In this document: positions 34,984-43,855 of the stretch, in pieces
Layout: every line of letters begins with the position of its first letter
Position numbering within the stretch: position 1 is the first letter of the stretch
Assembly: GCA_030529445.1 (NCBI GenBank)
Contig: JAUMWW010000011.1
Coordinates: 1 to 64,000 of the forward strand
DNA from: Johnsonella sp.
GTDB taxonomy: Bacteria > Bacillota > Clostridia > Lachnospirales > Lachnospiraceae
Direction of reading: 5' to 3'
DNA: 64,000 nucleotides
Position numbers and translations under genes: made by a program
Notes under the pieces: generated by a model
What the model saw: the letters and a program-made list of their open reading frames with translations, nothing else
The model's database searches: none
What the model was told of the DNA's origin: nothing

Positions 34984-37364
34984 TTTGCTATCTCCTCTAA
35001 AAGTTCATCCAAGATTTCCTCAAATAAATAAGTTCCGTTATAAAATGCGCCGCAGATCGAATCATAATCTTCCCATGCATATGTGGTAAGAGAGAGCCAG
35101 ATCAGCACATGGAGGAATTTAATCTTTTTAGAATTGCAATTCGGAATATTGCTCAAATAGTAATCGGCAAGATCCCTCCAGCCGTTTGTTTCAATCCTGA
35201 GGTTTACGCTCTTATCGAAAATATCAAGCTCAAACTTCTTATTGTTGAACTGATCATAATCTCCGTATATGGAGTAATACACCTTTGCCCAGTCATAATC
35301 TGCATCTCCGTAAAACTCGGTGCTTCCGAAATATCCCCTCGGATCGATGAAAATCACATTCAGTTCCTTATCAACCATCGTATTGGAAAAGGTACAGTCT
35401 CCGTGAATCAGAGCAAAATCTTCCTTTTGGTCAATGCAAAGCTTTTCCACCAATTTCCGGATCTCATCTCTGTAAAAGAAAGGATTTCGGCAATCTTTTC
35501 CGTTAATTTCAATGCTTTCCTCTCCCGCAAATGGAATCAGATTCCTTACCTTATCGATTCGATTGAAGGTCTTATGATAGTAAGTCTCCATGATGCTGAA
35601 ATTATCTGCCGGTTCGGAAGCAAAGGAATGAAGCTTGTTTAAAGAAGCGATCAGAGAATCGATAACCTTCTTCTTCTCTTCCTCGCCAAGCTCTACTCTG
35701 TAAATATTATCGCCGTCTATTTTTTCCATCACCAGAGGATCATACTCATAAATCATCGGTATTTGTTTGAAATTATACTTCCTCAGCTCCTTATACCACT
35801 TGATTTCCATCACGGCAAGCTGTCTTCCCTGGTCATCCACCGGACGCTTAATCAGCATATCTCCTCTGTCCTCTATGCTGTTAAATGGTCTGCACCTGAA
35901 CATGCTTTTGTTTTGATTGGCTTTTTCTATCGCATCCAAAGTTCCGGTTTCTATCGTTTTTTGCAGAGGAAGCCTCTCGAAACCGATACCGCGTGATTGC
36001 AGCCATCTGACAAACTCTCCGCTTTCCGGCACTTCCCGCAAAAGCTCTTTATCTTCAAAAATAAACATGCCGGCAACACCGTCTTCCACGGAGGGAAGCT
36101 CTGCAAATTCTCCGTCCTTATAGGACCATCTGCATTCAAACTCCTCCGAAATACCGATGATGTTTCCTCTTGTTTTGTCTATATCCAATTCCTTATCCAG
36201 GATCAGATCCGACCAAATCAGCATAAATCTGGTATCATCCGGAATACCGGCAAGAGCCTGTTTAATTCCTCCGCAGGTTCCCGTTCCGCTCGCATTAACG
36301 GTGATGCAGTATACAAAACCGAAAGCCTCCAGATATTTTTGCAAAACATCATGTTTATAATCTCCGATAATAATATATTTCTTATTCGGATATTTTCTGA
36401 ATAAATGAAAAATAATCGGAAGATTATCCACGGGAACGATACCCTTAGGCTTATTCTTCGTCAGAGTTTTTAAGCGTGTTCCCTTGCCTCCCGCCTGAAT
36501 CACAATGTATTCCACTTCCTCTCCCTCGACGGAAGCTTCGATTTCCTCGATCTGACTCTTGATATACTCATCGCAAACCTCTATTGCATTCCCTTTCATC
36601 ACCACATTTCCTTTCTCAAGCCAAAGTGCATGATCGCAAAGTCTTTTAACGGAATCTATTGCATGCGATACATAAATTAATGTCGTTCCCCCATCTAAAA
36701 GCTCATGCATTCTCTTTTCGCATTTCTGCTGAAAAGCAAAATCTCCTACGGCAAGCACCTCATCACAGATCAGAATATCCGCCCTTGCCATCGTCGCTAT
36801 CGCAAAACCGAGTCTTGCCGCCATACCGGAAGAATAATTCTTGATCGGCATATCCAAAAAATTTTCAAGTTCTGCAAATTCAACGATCTCATCGAAATGA
36901 TCCTTCATGAATTTTTCATCATGTCCGAGCACCGCCCCGTTGAGAAAAATATTCTCTCTTGCGGTAAGCTCCGCATCAAATCCGGCTCCGAGCTCGATCA
37001 GAGGCGCGATGCTTCCGCTCACCCTTACCTTTCCTTTATAAGGCTTTAATATTCCGCTGATCAGCTTGAGCAATGTCGATTTGCCCGAACCGTTCGTTCC
37101 GATCAGTCCCCATGCCTCACCCTCTTTAATCTCCAGAGAAACATTCTTTAAGGCAAGAAACTCTTTAAACATCAGCTCTCTTTTGATAAACTTGATGAAA
37201 TACTCTTTTAAATTATCTATCTTTTCGGAAGCCATATTAAATCTTACGGTGATATCATCAACCTTTACGACCGTTCTCGCCTCTTCCTTTTTATCATGCT
37301 CAAAATCGGCATAATCCTTCTTTATCTCCTCTGTAGCGTCCGTTCCCGTCTTTTCAGATTTCAC
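34980..37364 (-). CDS. Fusion: ABC glycan-export ATPase + sugar nucleotidyltransferase + phosphotransferase
   Basis: 794 residues read as one frame from a GTG (37364) behind AGGTGG. Residues 30-275 form a Wzt/TagH-type ATPase: Walker A GTNGSGKST (89-97), signature YSSGM (177-181), Walker B ILICDE, H-loop His234. Residues 286-480 are a nucleotidyltransferase: VIQAGGKGTRLKTLTKNKPKG then LIWSDLILD. Residues 500-794 are a kinase of the aminoglycoside/choline kinase fold: LIHGDCTFSN (His654, Asp656, Asn661) and FIDPRG (Asp674). The permease gene is directly upstream, so the N-terminal part exports the glycan; the other two parts probably make an activated precursor. I know the parts from separate capsule proteins, not this order in one chain. 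Confidence 0.85.
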   Translation of the reverse strand: MKSEKTGTDATEEIKKDYADFEHDKKEEARTVVKVDDITVRFNMASEKIDNLKEYFIKFIKRELMFKEFLALKNVSLEIKEGEAWGLIGTNGSGKSTLLKLISGILKPYKGKVRVSGSIAPLIELGAGFDAELTARENIFLNGAVLGHDEKFMKDHFDEIVEFAELENFLDMPIKNYSSGMAARLGFAIATMARADILICDEVLAVGDFAFQQKCEKRMHELLDGGTTLIYVSHAIDSVKRLCDHALWLEKGNVVMKGNAIEVCDEYIKSQIEEIEASVEGEEVEYIVIQAGGKGTRLKTLTKNKPKGIVPVDNLPIIFHLFRKYPNKKYIIIGDYKHDVLQKYLEAFGFVYCITVNASGTGTCGGIKQALAGIPDDTRFMLIWSDLILDKELDIDKTRGNIIGISEEFECRWSYKDGEFAELPSVEDGVAGMFIFEDKELLREVPESGEFVRWLQSRGIGFERLPLQKTIETGTLDAIEKANQNKSMFRCRPFNSIEDRGDMLIKRPVDDQGRQLAVMEIKWYKELRKYNFKQIPMIYEYDPLVMEKIDGDNIYRVELGEEEKKKVIDSLIASLNKLHSFASEPADNFSIMETYYHKTFNRIDKVRNLIPFAGEESIEINGKDCRNPFFYRDEIRKLVEKLCIDQKEDFALIHGDCTFSNTMVDKELNVIFIDPRGYFGSTEFYGDADYDWAKVYYSIYGDYDQFNNKKFELDIFDKSVNLRIETNGWRDLADYYLSNIPNCNSKKIKFLHVLIWLSLTTYAWEDYDSICGAFYNGTYLFEEILDELLEEIAN

Positions 37365-37383
37365 TTTAAATCCACCTCTTATA

Positions 37384-38172
37384 TTAAATATATAGTATAA
37401 ACTTATCCTGCGTCTTCAAAAACGCAAAAGTGCCTATCATAATGGAAGCAATTGCCCAGATTATGCCCGCCTTGATCATCTGCGCCGGCGGAAAAACATT
37501 ATCCAGCACAAGCATTCTGAACTGCGTAATATATCCGTAAAGCGGATTGAAGGTTATAATCAATTCTGCCATCCACTCCTCCAGCATCGATATCGGATAA
37601 AAAATCGGCGTCAAATACATCCATGCGGTTAAAAATGCGCCGTAGATATATTGAATATCCCTGAAAAACACCGTTGCCTGTGCAAGCAAAAGCCCCAAAC
37701 CTACGCAGAAGATATAGACCTGCAAAAGCACAAAGGGAATAAAGAGCATGTTGAGATTCAATTTTACATTGCTTACGAAAAAAACGATAATCATCGCTCC
37801 GAGTGCAAAGAGAGTATTTACAAAGGAACTCGTAACCTTGGAAACGGTGAAAATATATTTCGGGACATAGGTTTTTTTCAACAATGCCGCATTGCCGGTA
37901 ATCGACCACATCGCCTGATTTGTCGCCTCCGAAACAAAGTTGAAAATGGTCTGACCTATGATTAGATATACCGGATAATTGCTGATATCAAATCTGAACA
38001 TATTGGAAAAAACCATTACCATGATAATCATAATCAGCAAGGGATTCATGATACTCCAGATATAACCGAGAAAGCTTCTTCTGTATTTCAGTTTGATATC
38101 CTTGAAAATCAGCTGTCTGAGCAGAGGCTCATAATGTTTATATGTATTGATTCTGTCTATAAATTTTGACAT
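37384..38172 (-). CDS. ABC-2 polysaccharide export permease
   Basis: 262 residues with six hydrophobic helices. The cytoplasmic start LIFKDIKLKYRRSFLGYIWSIMNPLL is typical of Wzm/TagG/RfbA permeases. It would form the membrane channel with the ATPase domain encoded 19 bases downstream, moving a lipid-linked glycan out. An AAGGA box is about ten bases before the ATG. ABC-dependent export means the glycan is finished inside before transport, which agrees with several cytoplasmic glycosyltransferases in the operon. Confidence 0.9.
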   Translation of the reverse strand: MSKFIDRINTYKHYEPLLRQLIFKDIKLKYRRSFLGYIWSIMNPLLIMIIMVMVFSNMFRFDISNYPVYLIIGQTIFNFVSEATNQAMWSITGNAALLKKTYVPKYIFTVSKVTSSFVNTLFALGAMIIVFFVSNVKLNLNMLFIPFVLLQVYIFCVGLGLLLAQATVFFRDIQYIYGAFLTAWMYLTPIFYPISMLEEWMAELIITFNPLYGYITQFRMLVLDNVFPPAQMIKAGIIWAIASIMIGTFAFLKTQDKFILYI

Positions 38173-38199
38173 CTTTAAAAAATCCTTCCCGAAGCATTC

Positions 38200-39240
38200 C
38201 TATCTTCCATAAAATAATTTTACCATTATTGAAATCGGAGAAAAACTGAGATAATTCGTCATTCTCAACAGCTTAATCGCCTTATTGATATTCCTGTCGT
38301 AAATACCCGGATGCTTCTGCTTTAAGTTTTGTTCAAAGGCGATCAGCTCCTTTTTCTTCCCGTGAGACAAGGGATAGCTGAGCAGTATTTTTGCCTTTCC
38401 CGCAATAATCCTTGCTATAATTCTTGCAATATAGCTCTTCTTTTCCGGTGAACATGGGATCTCCTTCTCAAGCCTCTCATAAAAAGAAAAAAGCGAAGAA
38501 AGCACCTTATCGTACTGGAGCTCGTTGGACTGCATTTTTTTAATATCTACGCTCTGTCCCTTCGTGCCGATCCGATAATAATATACAAAGTCCTCGATAA
38601 AAGAAACCGTCTTTACATAGGGAATCGGATAGAGGATGTATTCGCTGTCCACATAATACATCTTCTCGTCGATCAAAATATTGTTTTTCTGCAATATCCC
38701 GGTTTTTATCGTCATATTATGCATCTTGATATAAAGCTTGTCGGCGATTTCATCGAAAACATAGCTGCGGTGATACTCCACTCCCTCAAATGCCTTTTTG
38801 ATCTCCGCCTTGAGAGCAAAACTTGTAATATCGCCGGAACCGTTATCAAATGCCCATAAAAATCCCGAATAAACAATATCCGCGTCTCCCGCCCCAAGCT
38901 CTTTTACCAAGTTGATAAATCCCTTCCGATCTACCCAATCATCCGCATCGATGACCTTGAAATACTTCCCTCTCGCATATTTGATCCCATAATTGATTCC
39001 GGAACCATGCCCCCCGTTTTCTTTAGAATACACCTTAAAGCTCTCCGGGAATTTCCTTTGGTATTCTTCCGCAATCCTCAGCGAATCGTCTGTCGAGCCG
39101 TCATTGATAATCAAAACTTCGATATGGGGAAGAATCTCCGGAATGCAGAACGACTCGCAATTATCCCTTAAATATGCCTGCGCATTATAGGTCGGAACGA
39201 CTACGGAGAGGAGCTTTTCATTTTTATTTTCTGTTATCAC
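38200..39240 (-). CDS. Family 2 glycosyltransferase
   Basis: 346 residues from a GTG at 39240, behind GAGGTG and overlapping the kinase gene by four bases. The GT-A fold is shown by LSVVVPTYNAQAYLRDN, IINDGSTDDSLRI, and FKVIDADDWVDRKG (DxD in DADDW). The C-terminal part is basic and partly amphipathic, so it probably sits on the membrane. It follows the first gene of the locus and may start the chain, but the order of action is unknown. Confidence 0.87.
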   Translation of the reverse strand: MITENKNEKLLSVVVPTYNAQAYLRDNCESFCIPEILPHIEVLIINDGSTDDSLRIAEEYQRKFPESFKVYSKENGGHGSGINYGIKYARGKYFKVIDADDWVDRKGFINLVKELGAGDADIVYSGFLWAFDNGSGDITSFALKAEIKKAFEGVEYHRSYVFDEIADKLYIKMHNMTIKTGILQKNNILIDEKMYYVDSEYILYPIPYVKTVSFIEDFVYYYRIGTKGQSVDIKKMQSNELQYDKVLSSLFSFYERLEKEIPCSPEKKSYIARIIARIIAGKAKILLSYPLSHGKKKELIAFEQNLKQKHPGIYDRNINKAIKLLRMTNYLSFSPISIMVKLFYGR

Positions 39241-40235
39241 TTTTTCACCTCATAACTTTCCGGTGAATAATGAATGACCTTCGCCCCCCCGTTCTCAAAA
39301 CGGAAAGGAACATATAAAAGATCCTCCAATGCGCTTAAGACCGCCTCCCTCTTATCTTTTTCCACATAAAAAAGGAGGAAGCCTCCGCCGCCGGCTCCGA
39401 GGAGCTTTCCGCCGAGCGCCCCGGCACGGATTGCTTTCTCATAGAGCATATCGATTCCGTCCGTGGATATCTTGCTCTCTATCCCTCTTTTCAGCTTCCA
39501 GGTATAATCAAGCAGCCTGCCGAACTCCGAAAGATCTCTTTTCGAGGTCAGGATGCCATGCGCTTCATCCACCAAGGCAAGCATTTCGAGAAGTTCCTTC
39601 GTCTTATCCTTAATCGCCGTTTCGGTAGATTTCTGAATATCGGAAGAAAATCTTGAAAATCCGGTAAAAAAAAGCATCAAATGATCATTCAATAATGCCT
39701 TTCTCTCCGGAGAAATGATCAGAGGTTCGACATCATAGCCCTCGGAACTGAAACGGATTCTGTTTAAACCACCAAAAGACGCAGCTATCTGATCCTGAAT
39801 TCCGCCGCTTTCCCGGCAGAGCACTCTTTCCAGATAGATTGCGTCATCTGCAAGTTTTCTCTTATCCGCATATTTTCCTTTTAAAGCATAAAATGCATTT
39901 AACAAGCCTACTGCAAAGGAGCTGCTCGTTCCCAGTCCGGAACGTGCCGGCAAATCCGCATCATAGGTGATGCGCAGCTCATGCATATCCAAATACTTCA
40001 TCGCCTCTCTTACAGCAGGATGTTCTATCTCATCCACCGTTTTTACCGATTCGGTTCTTGCATAAACAATCTGAGACGAATACTCGAAAAACCTCGGCAG
40101 ATGTCTCACCGTCAAGTAGCAATACTTGTCGAAACTGGTTGAAATAACGGATCCTCCATGTTCTTCATAAAAGCCGGGGAAATCTGTTCCTCCGCCGAAA
40201 AAAGACATCCTGAACGGGGTTTTCGTAATGATCAT
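39237..40235 (-). CDS. HddA-like GHMP sugar kinase (D-glycero-D-manno-heptose 7-phosphate kinase-like)
   Basis: 332 residues. The ATG at 40235 after AAGGAAG is preferred; an upstream ATG at 40262 would add nine residues. ITKTPFRMSFFGGGTDFPGFYEE is the family start, ARSGLGTSSSFAVGL the GHMP ATP loop, and GALGGKLLGAGGGGF the C-terminal substrate motif. Proteins with this pattern (HddA, also FkpA-type fucokinases) phosphorylate C1 of a sugar 7-phosphate or of fucose. In a Gram-positive locus it may feed a GDP-activated heptose for the glycan. First gene of the operon, behind a good promoter. Confidence 0.78.
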   Translation of the reverse strand: MIITKTPFRMSFFGGGTDFPGFYEEHGGSVISTSFDKYCYLTVRHLPRFFEYSSQIVYARTESVKTVDEIEHPAVREAMKYLDMHELRITYDADLPARSGLGTSSSFAVGLLNAFYALKGKYADKRKLADDAIYLERVLCRESGGIQDQIAASFGGLNRIRFSSEGYDVEPLIISPERKALLNDHLMLFFTGFSRFSSDIQKSTETAIKDKTKELLEMLALVDEAHGILTSKRDLSEFGRLLDYTWKLKRGIESKISTDGIDMLYEKAIRAGALGGKLLGAGGGGFLLFYVEKDKREAVLSALEDLLYVPFRFENGGAKVIHYSPESYEVKK

Positions 40236-40277
40236 GCTCTTCCTTGCTCCTCTGTAAGTCATGCTAAATTGCTTTAT

Positions 40278-40306
40278 ATTGTACTATATTTTCCTTCATA
40301 AGACAA
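40278..40306 (-). promoter_or_regulatory. Promoter of the surface-glycan operon
   Basis: Minus strand TTGTCT (40306-40301), 17-bp spacer, TACAAT (40283-40278). It is 43 bases before the preferred start of the sugar-kinase gene, and no other convincing promoter is seen until the terminator at 24.6 kb. Confidence 0.7.
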
Positions 40307-40374
40307 ATATGTATTTTTTCAAATTAAATTGTTAGCATTTTATGCGTCTGCATCTTCCATGCTTTTCCTTCCCG

Positions 40375-40410
40375 CAAAAATACCCGCAGCTCTTACTGGA
40401 GGCTGCGGGC
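40375..40410 (-). terminator. Terminator of the liv operon
   Basis: Minus strand CCCGCAGC / GCTGCGGG stem (40409-40402 with 40390-40383), 11-nt loop, then ATTTTTG. It follows the livF stop by about 28 bases and precedes the promoter of the glycan operon. Confidence 0.85.
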
Positions 40411-40437
40411 ATGGATGCTCCCTTGCAAAAAAGCGCC

Positions 40438-41142
40438 CTATTCGCTCAGATAGGCTTTTTTCACTTCTTCGTTATTCATCAGCTCTTTTGCATTTCCGCT
40501 GAGAACGATTTTCCCCGTTTCCAAAACATAGGCGCGATCCGCTATCGCAAGCGCCTTTTTTGCATTCTGCTCGACCAAAAGCACCGTCGTCTCGCTCTCA
40601 TGTATTTCCTTTATAATATCGAATATCTCGTTCACATAGAGTGGGGAAAGTCCCATGGAAGGCTCATCCATCACGATTACCTTCGGCTTGCTCATCAGCG
40701 CTCTTCCCATCGCAAGCATCTGCTGCTCTCCTCCCGAAAGCGTGCCCGCCACCTGCGCCTTTCTCTCCTCCAGCCTCGGAAATCTTTTGTATATTCTTTG
40801 AATATCGCTCTCTATATTTTCCTTATCCTTCCTCGTATAGGCGCCGAGCTTGATATTCTCCAATACCGTCAGCTCCGCAAAAATTCTCCTTCCCTCGGGG
40901 ATATGCGCCATTCCCATGCTGACAATCTTATGGGCGGGGAGCTTCGTAATATCCCTGTCTCCGAATTCTATCTTTCCGGACTTTGCCGAAATCAAACCCG
41001 TGATCGTATGCAGTATGGAGGTTTTTCCGGCGCCGTTTGCACCGATCAGAGCTACGATCTCTCCTTTATTTACCTCGAAGCTCACCCCTTTTACCGCCTG
41101 TATGACCCCGTAGTTTACGCACAGATCATGAACTTTTATCAT
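40438..41142 (-). CDS. livF: Branched-chain amino acid ABC transporter, ATP-binding protein LivF
   Basis: 234 residues. The ATG at 41142 follows AGGGAGG. Walker A GANGAGKTS, signature LSGGEQQML, Walker B KVIVMDEPS, and VEQN in place of the usual VTHD H-loop context, as is normal for LivF. Motifs and length match the family. It pairs with LivG as the heterodimeric motor. The gene is last in livJ-livH-livM-livG-livF and is followed by a terminator. Confidence 0.94.
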   Translation of the reverse strand: MIKVHDLCVNYGVIQAVKGVSFEVNKGEIVALIGANGAGKTSILHTITGLISAKSGKIEFGDRDITKLPAHKIVSMGMAHIPEGRRIFAELTVLENIKLGAYTRKDKENIESDIQRIYKRFPRLEERKAQVAGTLSGGEQQMLAMGRALMSKPKVIVMDEPSMGLSPLYVNEIFDIIKEIHESETTVLLVEQNAKKALAIADRAYVLETGKIVLSGNAKELMNNEEVKKAYLSE

Positions 41143-41152
41143 ATCAGCCTCC

Positions 41153-41911
41153 CTATTCTCCAAGATATGCGGTGATCACCTTAGAATCGTTAAGCACCTC
41201 TTCCGGCACTCCGCTCACCAATTCCGTACCGAAGTTGAGCACGGTAAGATACTCACAGATTCCCGCCACCAGTTTCATATCATGCTCGATCAGAAGTATG
41301 CTGATATCGAATCTATCTCTGACTAAACGAATCGTATCCATCAGTTCCTGCGTTTCCTGCGGATTCATTCCCGCCGCAGGCTCATCCAGCAAAAGGAGCT
41401 TCGGCGCGCTGGCAAGCGCCCTGGCGATTTCAAGCTTCCTCTGCTTTCCGTAAGGGAGATTTCCCGCCTTGATATCGGCGGAATCCTCCAGTCCGAATAC
41501 CTCGAGGATTTCCAGCGCTTTCTTATCCATATTTTTTTCCCCCTTAAAATAAGCGGGGGTATGGAGAAAGGAAGCAAGCAGAGGATAATCCCCTACCTTA
41601 TGCAGGGCGGTCTTGACATTGTCGATAACCTTCATTCTTCCGAATAATCTGATGTTTTGAAAGGTTCTTGCAATACCCATCCTGCATATTTTATGGGGAG
41701 GGAGACCTCCTATGCTGACATTGTCCAGTTTGATGCTCCCCTTGGTCGGCTTATACACCCCGGTAAGAAGGTTGAATACCGTAGTCTTTCCGGCACCGTT
41801 TGGTCCGATCAGACCGTAGAGCCTGCCCTTTTCTATTTTTATATTGAAATTATCTACGGCTTTAAGTCCTCCGAACTGTATGCCGAGATTTCTGCACTCG
41901 AGCAATGCCAA
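41153..41911 (-). CDS. livG: Branched-chain amino acid ABC transporter, ATP-binding protein LivG
   Basis: 252 residues. The only well-placed start is TTG at 41911, six bases after AAGGAGGG. Walker A GPNGAGKTT, the LivG-type FQNIRLF, the weak signature LPYGKQRKLEIARAL, Walker B LLLLDEP and AAGMNPQE are seen. The end EVITAYLGE-like is typical of LivG. Partner of LivF. Two-base gap to livM. Confidence 0.93.
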   Translation of the reverse strand: MALLECRNLGIQFGGLKAVDNFNIKIEKGRLYGLIGPNGAGKTTVFNLLTGVYKPTKGSIKLDNVSIGGLPPHKICRMGIARTFQNIRLFGRMKVIDNVKTALHKVGDYPLLASFLHTPAYFKGEKNMDKKALEILEVFGLEDSADIKAGNLPYGKQRKLEIARALASAPKLLLLDEPAAGMNPQETQELMDTIRLVRDRFDISILLIEHDMKLVAGICEYLTVLNFGTELVSGVPEEVLNDSKVITAYLGE

Positions 41912-41913
41912 GT

Positions 41914-42894
41914 CTATCCCTCCTTTCCTTCTCCGAGAAGCCTCGCAAAGACCTTATTATTCATCAGGCTCTGCTTCATCCTGCTATTATTGAAGATCAT
42001 CATCACAATCAAAACGACTGCATACAGAAAGAGTCTGTAATTATCCGCCCCTCTTAAAAACTCGGGCAATACGGTGAGCAGAATCGCCGCGATGACGGAA
42101 CCGGTGATGCTTCCCATCCCTCCGAGCACGACAATAACCAAAATTTCTATGGATTTATTGTAATCAAATGTGGAAGGCTTGATAATTCCGACATTATGAG
42201 CATAGATGACGCCCGCAATTCCCGAAAAGAATGCGGCAATTACAAATGCTCTCACCTTATGCTCGCTGATATTGAGCCCTATCGATTCCGCCGCGATATA
42301 ATTGTCTCTGATGGCGGTAATCGCCCTTCCGCTTCTGGAATTGACCAGATTGACGATCAGGATCACGCTCAAAATCGTCAGCAAAAAGACCAGATTGAAA
42401 TTCTTGTAATCCGAATACAGCGGAATCTTATTTAAGCCTTTTGCACCCCCGGTAAAGCCGAGCGCATTGATAATGGACTTGATGATCTCACCGAAGGCAA
42501 GGGTAACGATGGCAAGATAATCTCCCCTCAGCCTGAGCACCGGCACGCCGATCAAAAAGCCGAATATCGCCGCGGTGATACCTCCGCAGATCAGGGCGGC
42601 GGCAAATGCGGCCGGAGCCGGCAAGGTTTTTAAATGCAGGCTGATCAAGGCTCCCGTATATGCTCCGATGGACATAAATCCGGCATGCCCGAGGGAGAGC
42701 TCTCCCAGAAATCCGGTAACCAGATTAAGCGATACCGCAAGGATGATATTGACGCCGATAGGCACAATCAGAGAACGGTACTGTCTTGTCAGCAGACCGC
42801 TCCTGAGAAGCCATACCATAAAAAAATAGGATAGCAGGATCAGAGCAAGGTATTTTAAGTTTTTCAGATATTTTTTGTACTGTATTTCCTTCAT
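41914..42894 (-). CDS. livM: Branched-chain amino acid ABC transporter permease LivM
   Basis: 326 residues, about eight to ten membrane helices. GFLGELSLGHAGFMSIGAYTGAL is the LivM/LivH core motif and GEIIKSIINALGFTGGAKGL the cytoplasmic coupling region. The ATG at 42894 is chosen by its AGGTG box; a GTG nine bases upstream is possible. The last residues are basic. It forms the channel with LivH. Confidence 0.92.
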   Translation of the reverse strand: MKEIQYKKYLKNLKYLALILLSYFFMVWLLRSGLLTRQYRSLIVPIGVNIILAVSLNLVTGFLGELSLGHAGFMSIGAYTGALISLHLKTLPAPAAFAAALICGGITAAIFGFLIGVPVLRLRGDYLAIVTLAFGEIIKSIINALGFTGGAKGLNKIPLYSDYKNFNLVFLLTILSVILIVNLVNSRSGRAITAIRDNYIAAESIGLNISEHKVRAFVIAAFFSGIAGVIYAHNVGIIKPSTFDYNKSIEILVIVVLGGMGSITGSVIAAILLTVLPEFLRGADNYRLFLYAVVLIVMMIFNNSRMKQSLMNNKVFARLLGEGKEG

Positions 42895-42903
42895 CTCTTT
42901 CAC

Positions 42904-43785
42904 CTACACTTTCACCGTCTTTTTTCTTCCGAGCAGTCCGGAGGGTCTTACCAAAAGCACGATTACGAGGATGCCGAATACGATCGCATCCGCCAGCTCG
43001 GTCGATATATATGCCTTGGAAAGGCTCTCTATGATACCAAGAAGGATACCGCCGAACATCGCTCCGGGTATGCTTCCGATGCCTCCCAAAACAGCAGCGA
43101 CAAATGCCTTGATTCCCGGCAATGCGCCGAGTGTCGGCTTAAGCGAAGGATACTGGCAGATATAGAGCACGCCGGCGATCGCCGCAAGAGCGCTTCCTAT
43201 TGCGAAGGTAAGTGATATCGTCTTGTTTACATCTATTCCCATCAGCTCCGCAGCGCCCTTATCTTCGGATACTGCACGCATCGCGGAACCGGTTTTTGTC
43301 TTATTGATAAATAGGGTAATCAGCATCATGGACATGGCGCTCACCGCAAGCGTCACCAAAGTGATATTGGATACGGAGACCGCTCCGAGGCTGATATTCG
43401 AATTCGGTATAATCGAAGCAAAAGGTATCGGCGTCGCCTTAAATAAAATCAAGGCTCCGCTCTGCAGCAAATAGCTCATTCCTATCGCGGTGATCAGTAC
43501 CGCAAGAGGAGGAGCTTTTCTCAGAGGCTTGTATGCTATCTTCTCTATACAGATTCCCAGAGCCGAGCAGCCGACGATCGCAATCAGCAAAGCCGGTATC
43601 ACCGGAATACCGAGCACCGAAATAAAGATATAGAGCAGATATGCCCCTACCATAATAATATCTCCGTGCGCAAAATTAATCATTTTCGCAATACCGTAAA
43701 CCATCGTATAGCCCAATGCGATCAATGCATATATGCTGCCGGTTCTCAAGCCGTTGATCAATTGTTCAATTGCATTTACAAGCAT
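42904..43785 (-). CDS. livH: Branched-chain amino acid ABC transporter permease LivH
   Basis: 293 residues, about eight membrane helices. The opening INGLRTGSIYALIALGYTMVYGI and later KMINFAHGDI are the LivH signature, with VLGGIGSIPGAMFGGILLGI near the end. The second ATG (43785) gives a six-base spacing from GGAGAGGG; the first has none. It is separated from livJ by a stem-loop, so it may be made at a lower level than the binding protein. Confidence 0.93.
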   Translation of the reverse strand: MLVNAIEQLINGLRTGSIYALIALGYTMVYGIAKMINFAHGDIIMVGAYLLYIFISVLGIPVIPALLIAIVGCSALGICIEKIAYKPLRKAPPLAVLITAIGMSYLLQSGALILFKATPIPFASIIPNSNISLGAVSVSNITLVTLAVSAMSMMLITLFINKTKTGSAMRAVSEDKGAAELMGIDVNKTISLTFAIGSALAAIAGVLYICQYPSLKPTLGALPGIKAFVAAVLGGIGSIPGAMFGGILLGIIESLSKAYISTELADAIVFGILVIVLLVRPSGLLGRKKTVKV

Positions 43786-43802
43786 ATTCATCCCTCTCCC
43801 AT

Positions 43803-43849
43803 GCCGAATAAGTATAGAGGGCGGAGCATAGCTCGCCCTCTTTTTCGGC
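43803..43849. terminator. Stem-loop between livJ and livH
   Basis: GAGGGC-GGAGC / GCTC-GCCCTC (43817-43840) inside an outer GCCGAA/TTCGGC stem (43803-43808 with 43844-43849). A T tract follows on the plus strand, where no gene is read, but on the minus (coding) strand the stem is followed by TATACTT, so it may only partly stop or stabilise the livJ message. Such intercistronic stems are common after abundant binding-protein genes. Confidence 0.6.
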
Positions 43850-43855
43850 TTTTTA

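Noticed and set aside
34980..37364. Possible three separate genes read as one
   Set aside because: There is no stop, no internal RBS plus start at the domain borders, and the frame is continuous, so one fused protein is the simpler reading.
43817..43840. CRISPR-like or other repeat arrays
   Set aside because: Stem-loops in the window are single copy. I saw no regularly spaced repeats anywhere.
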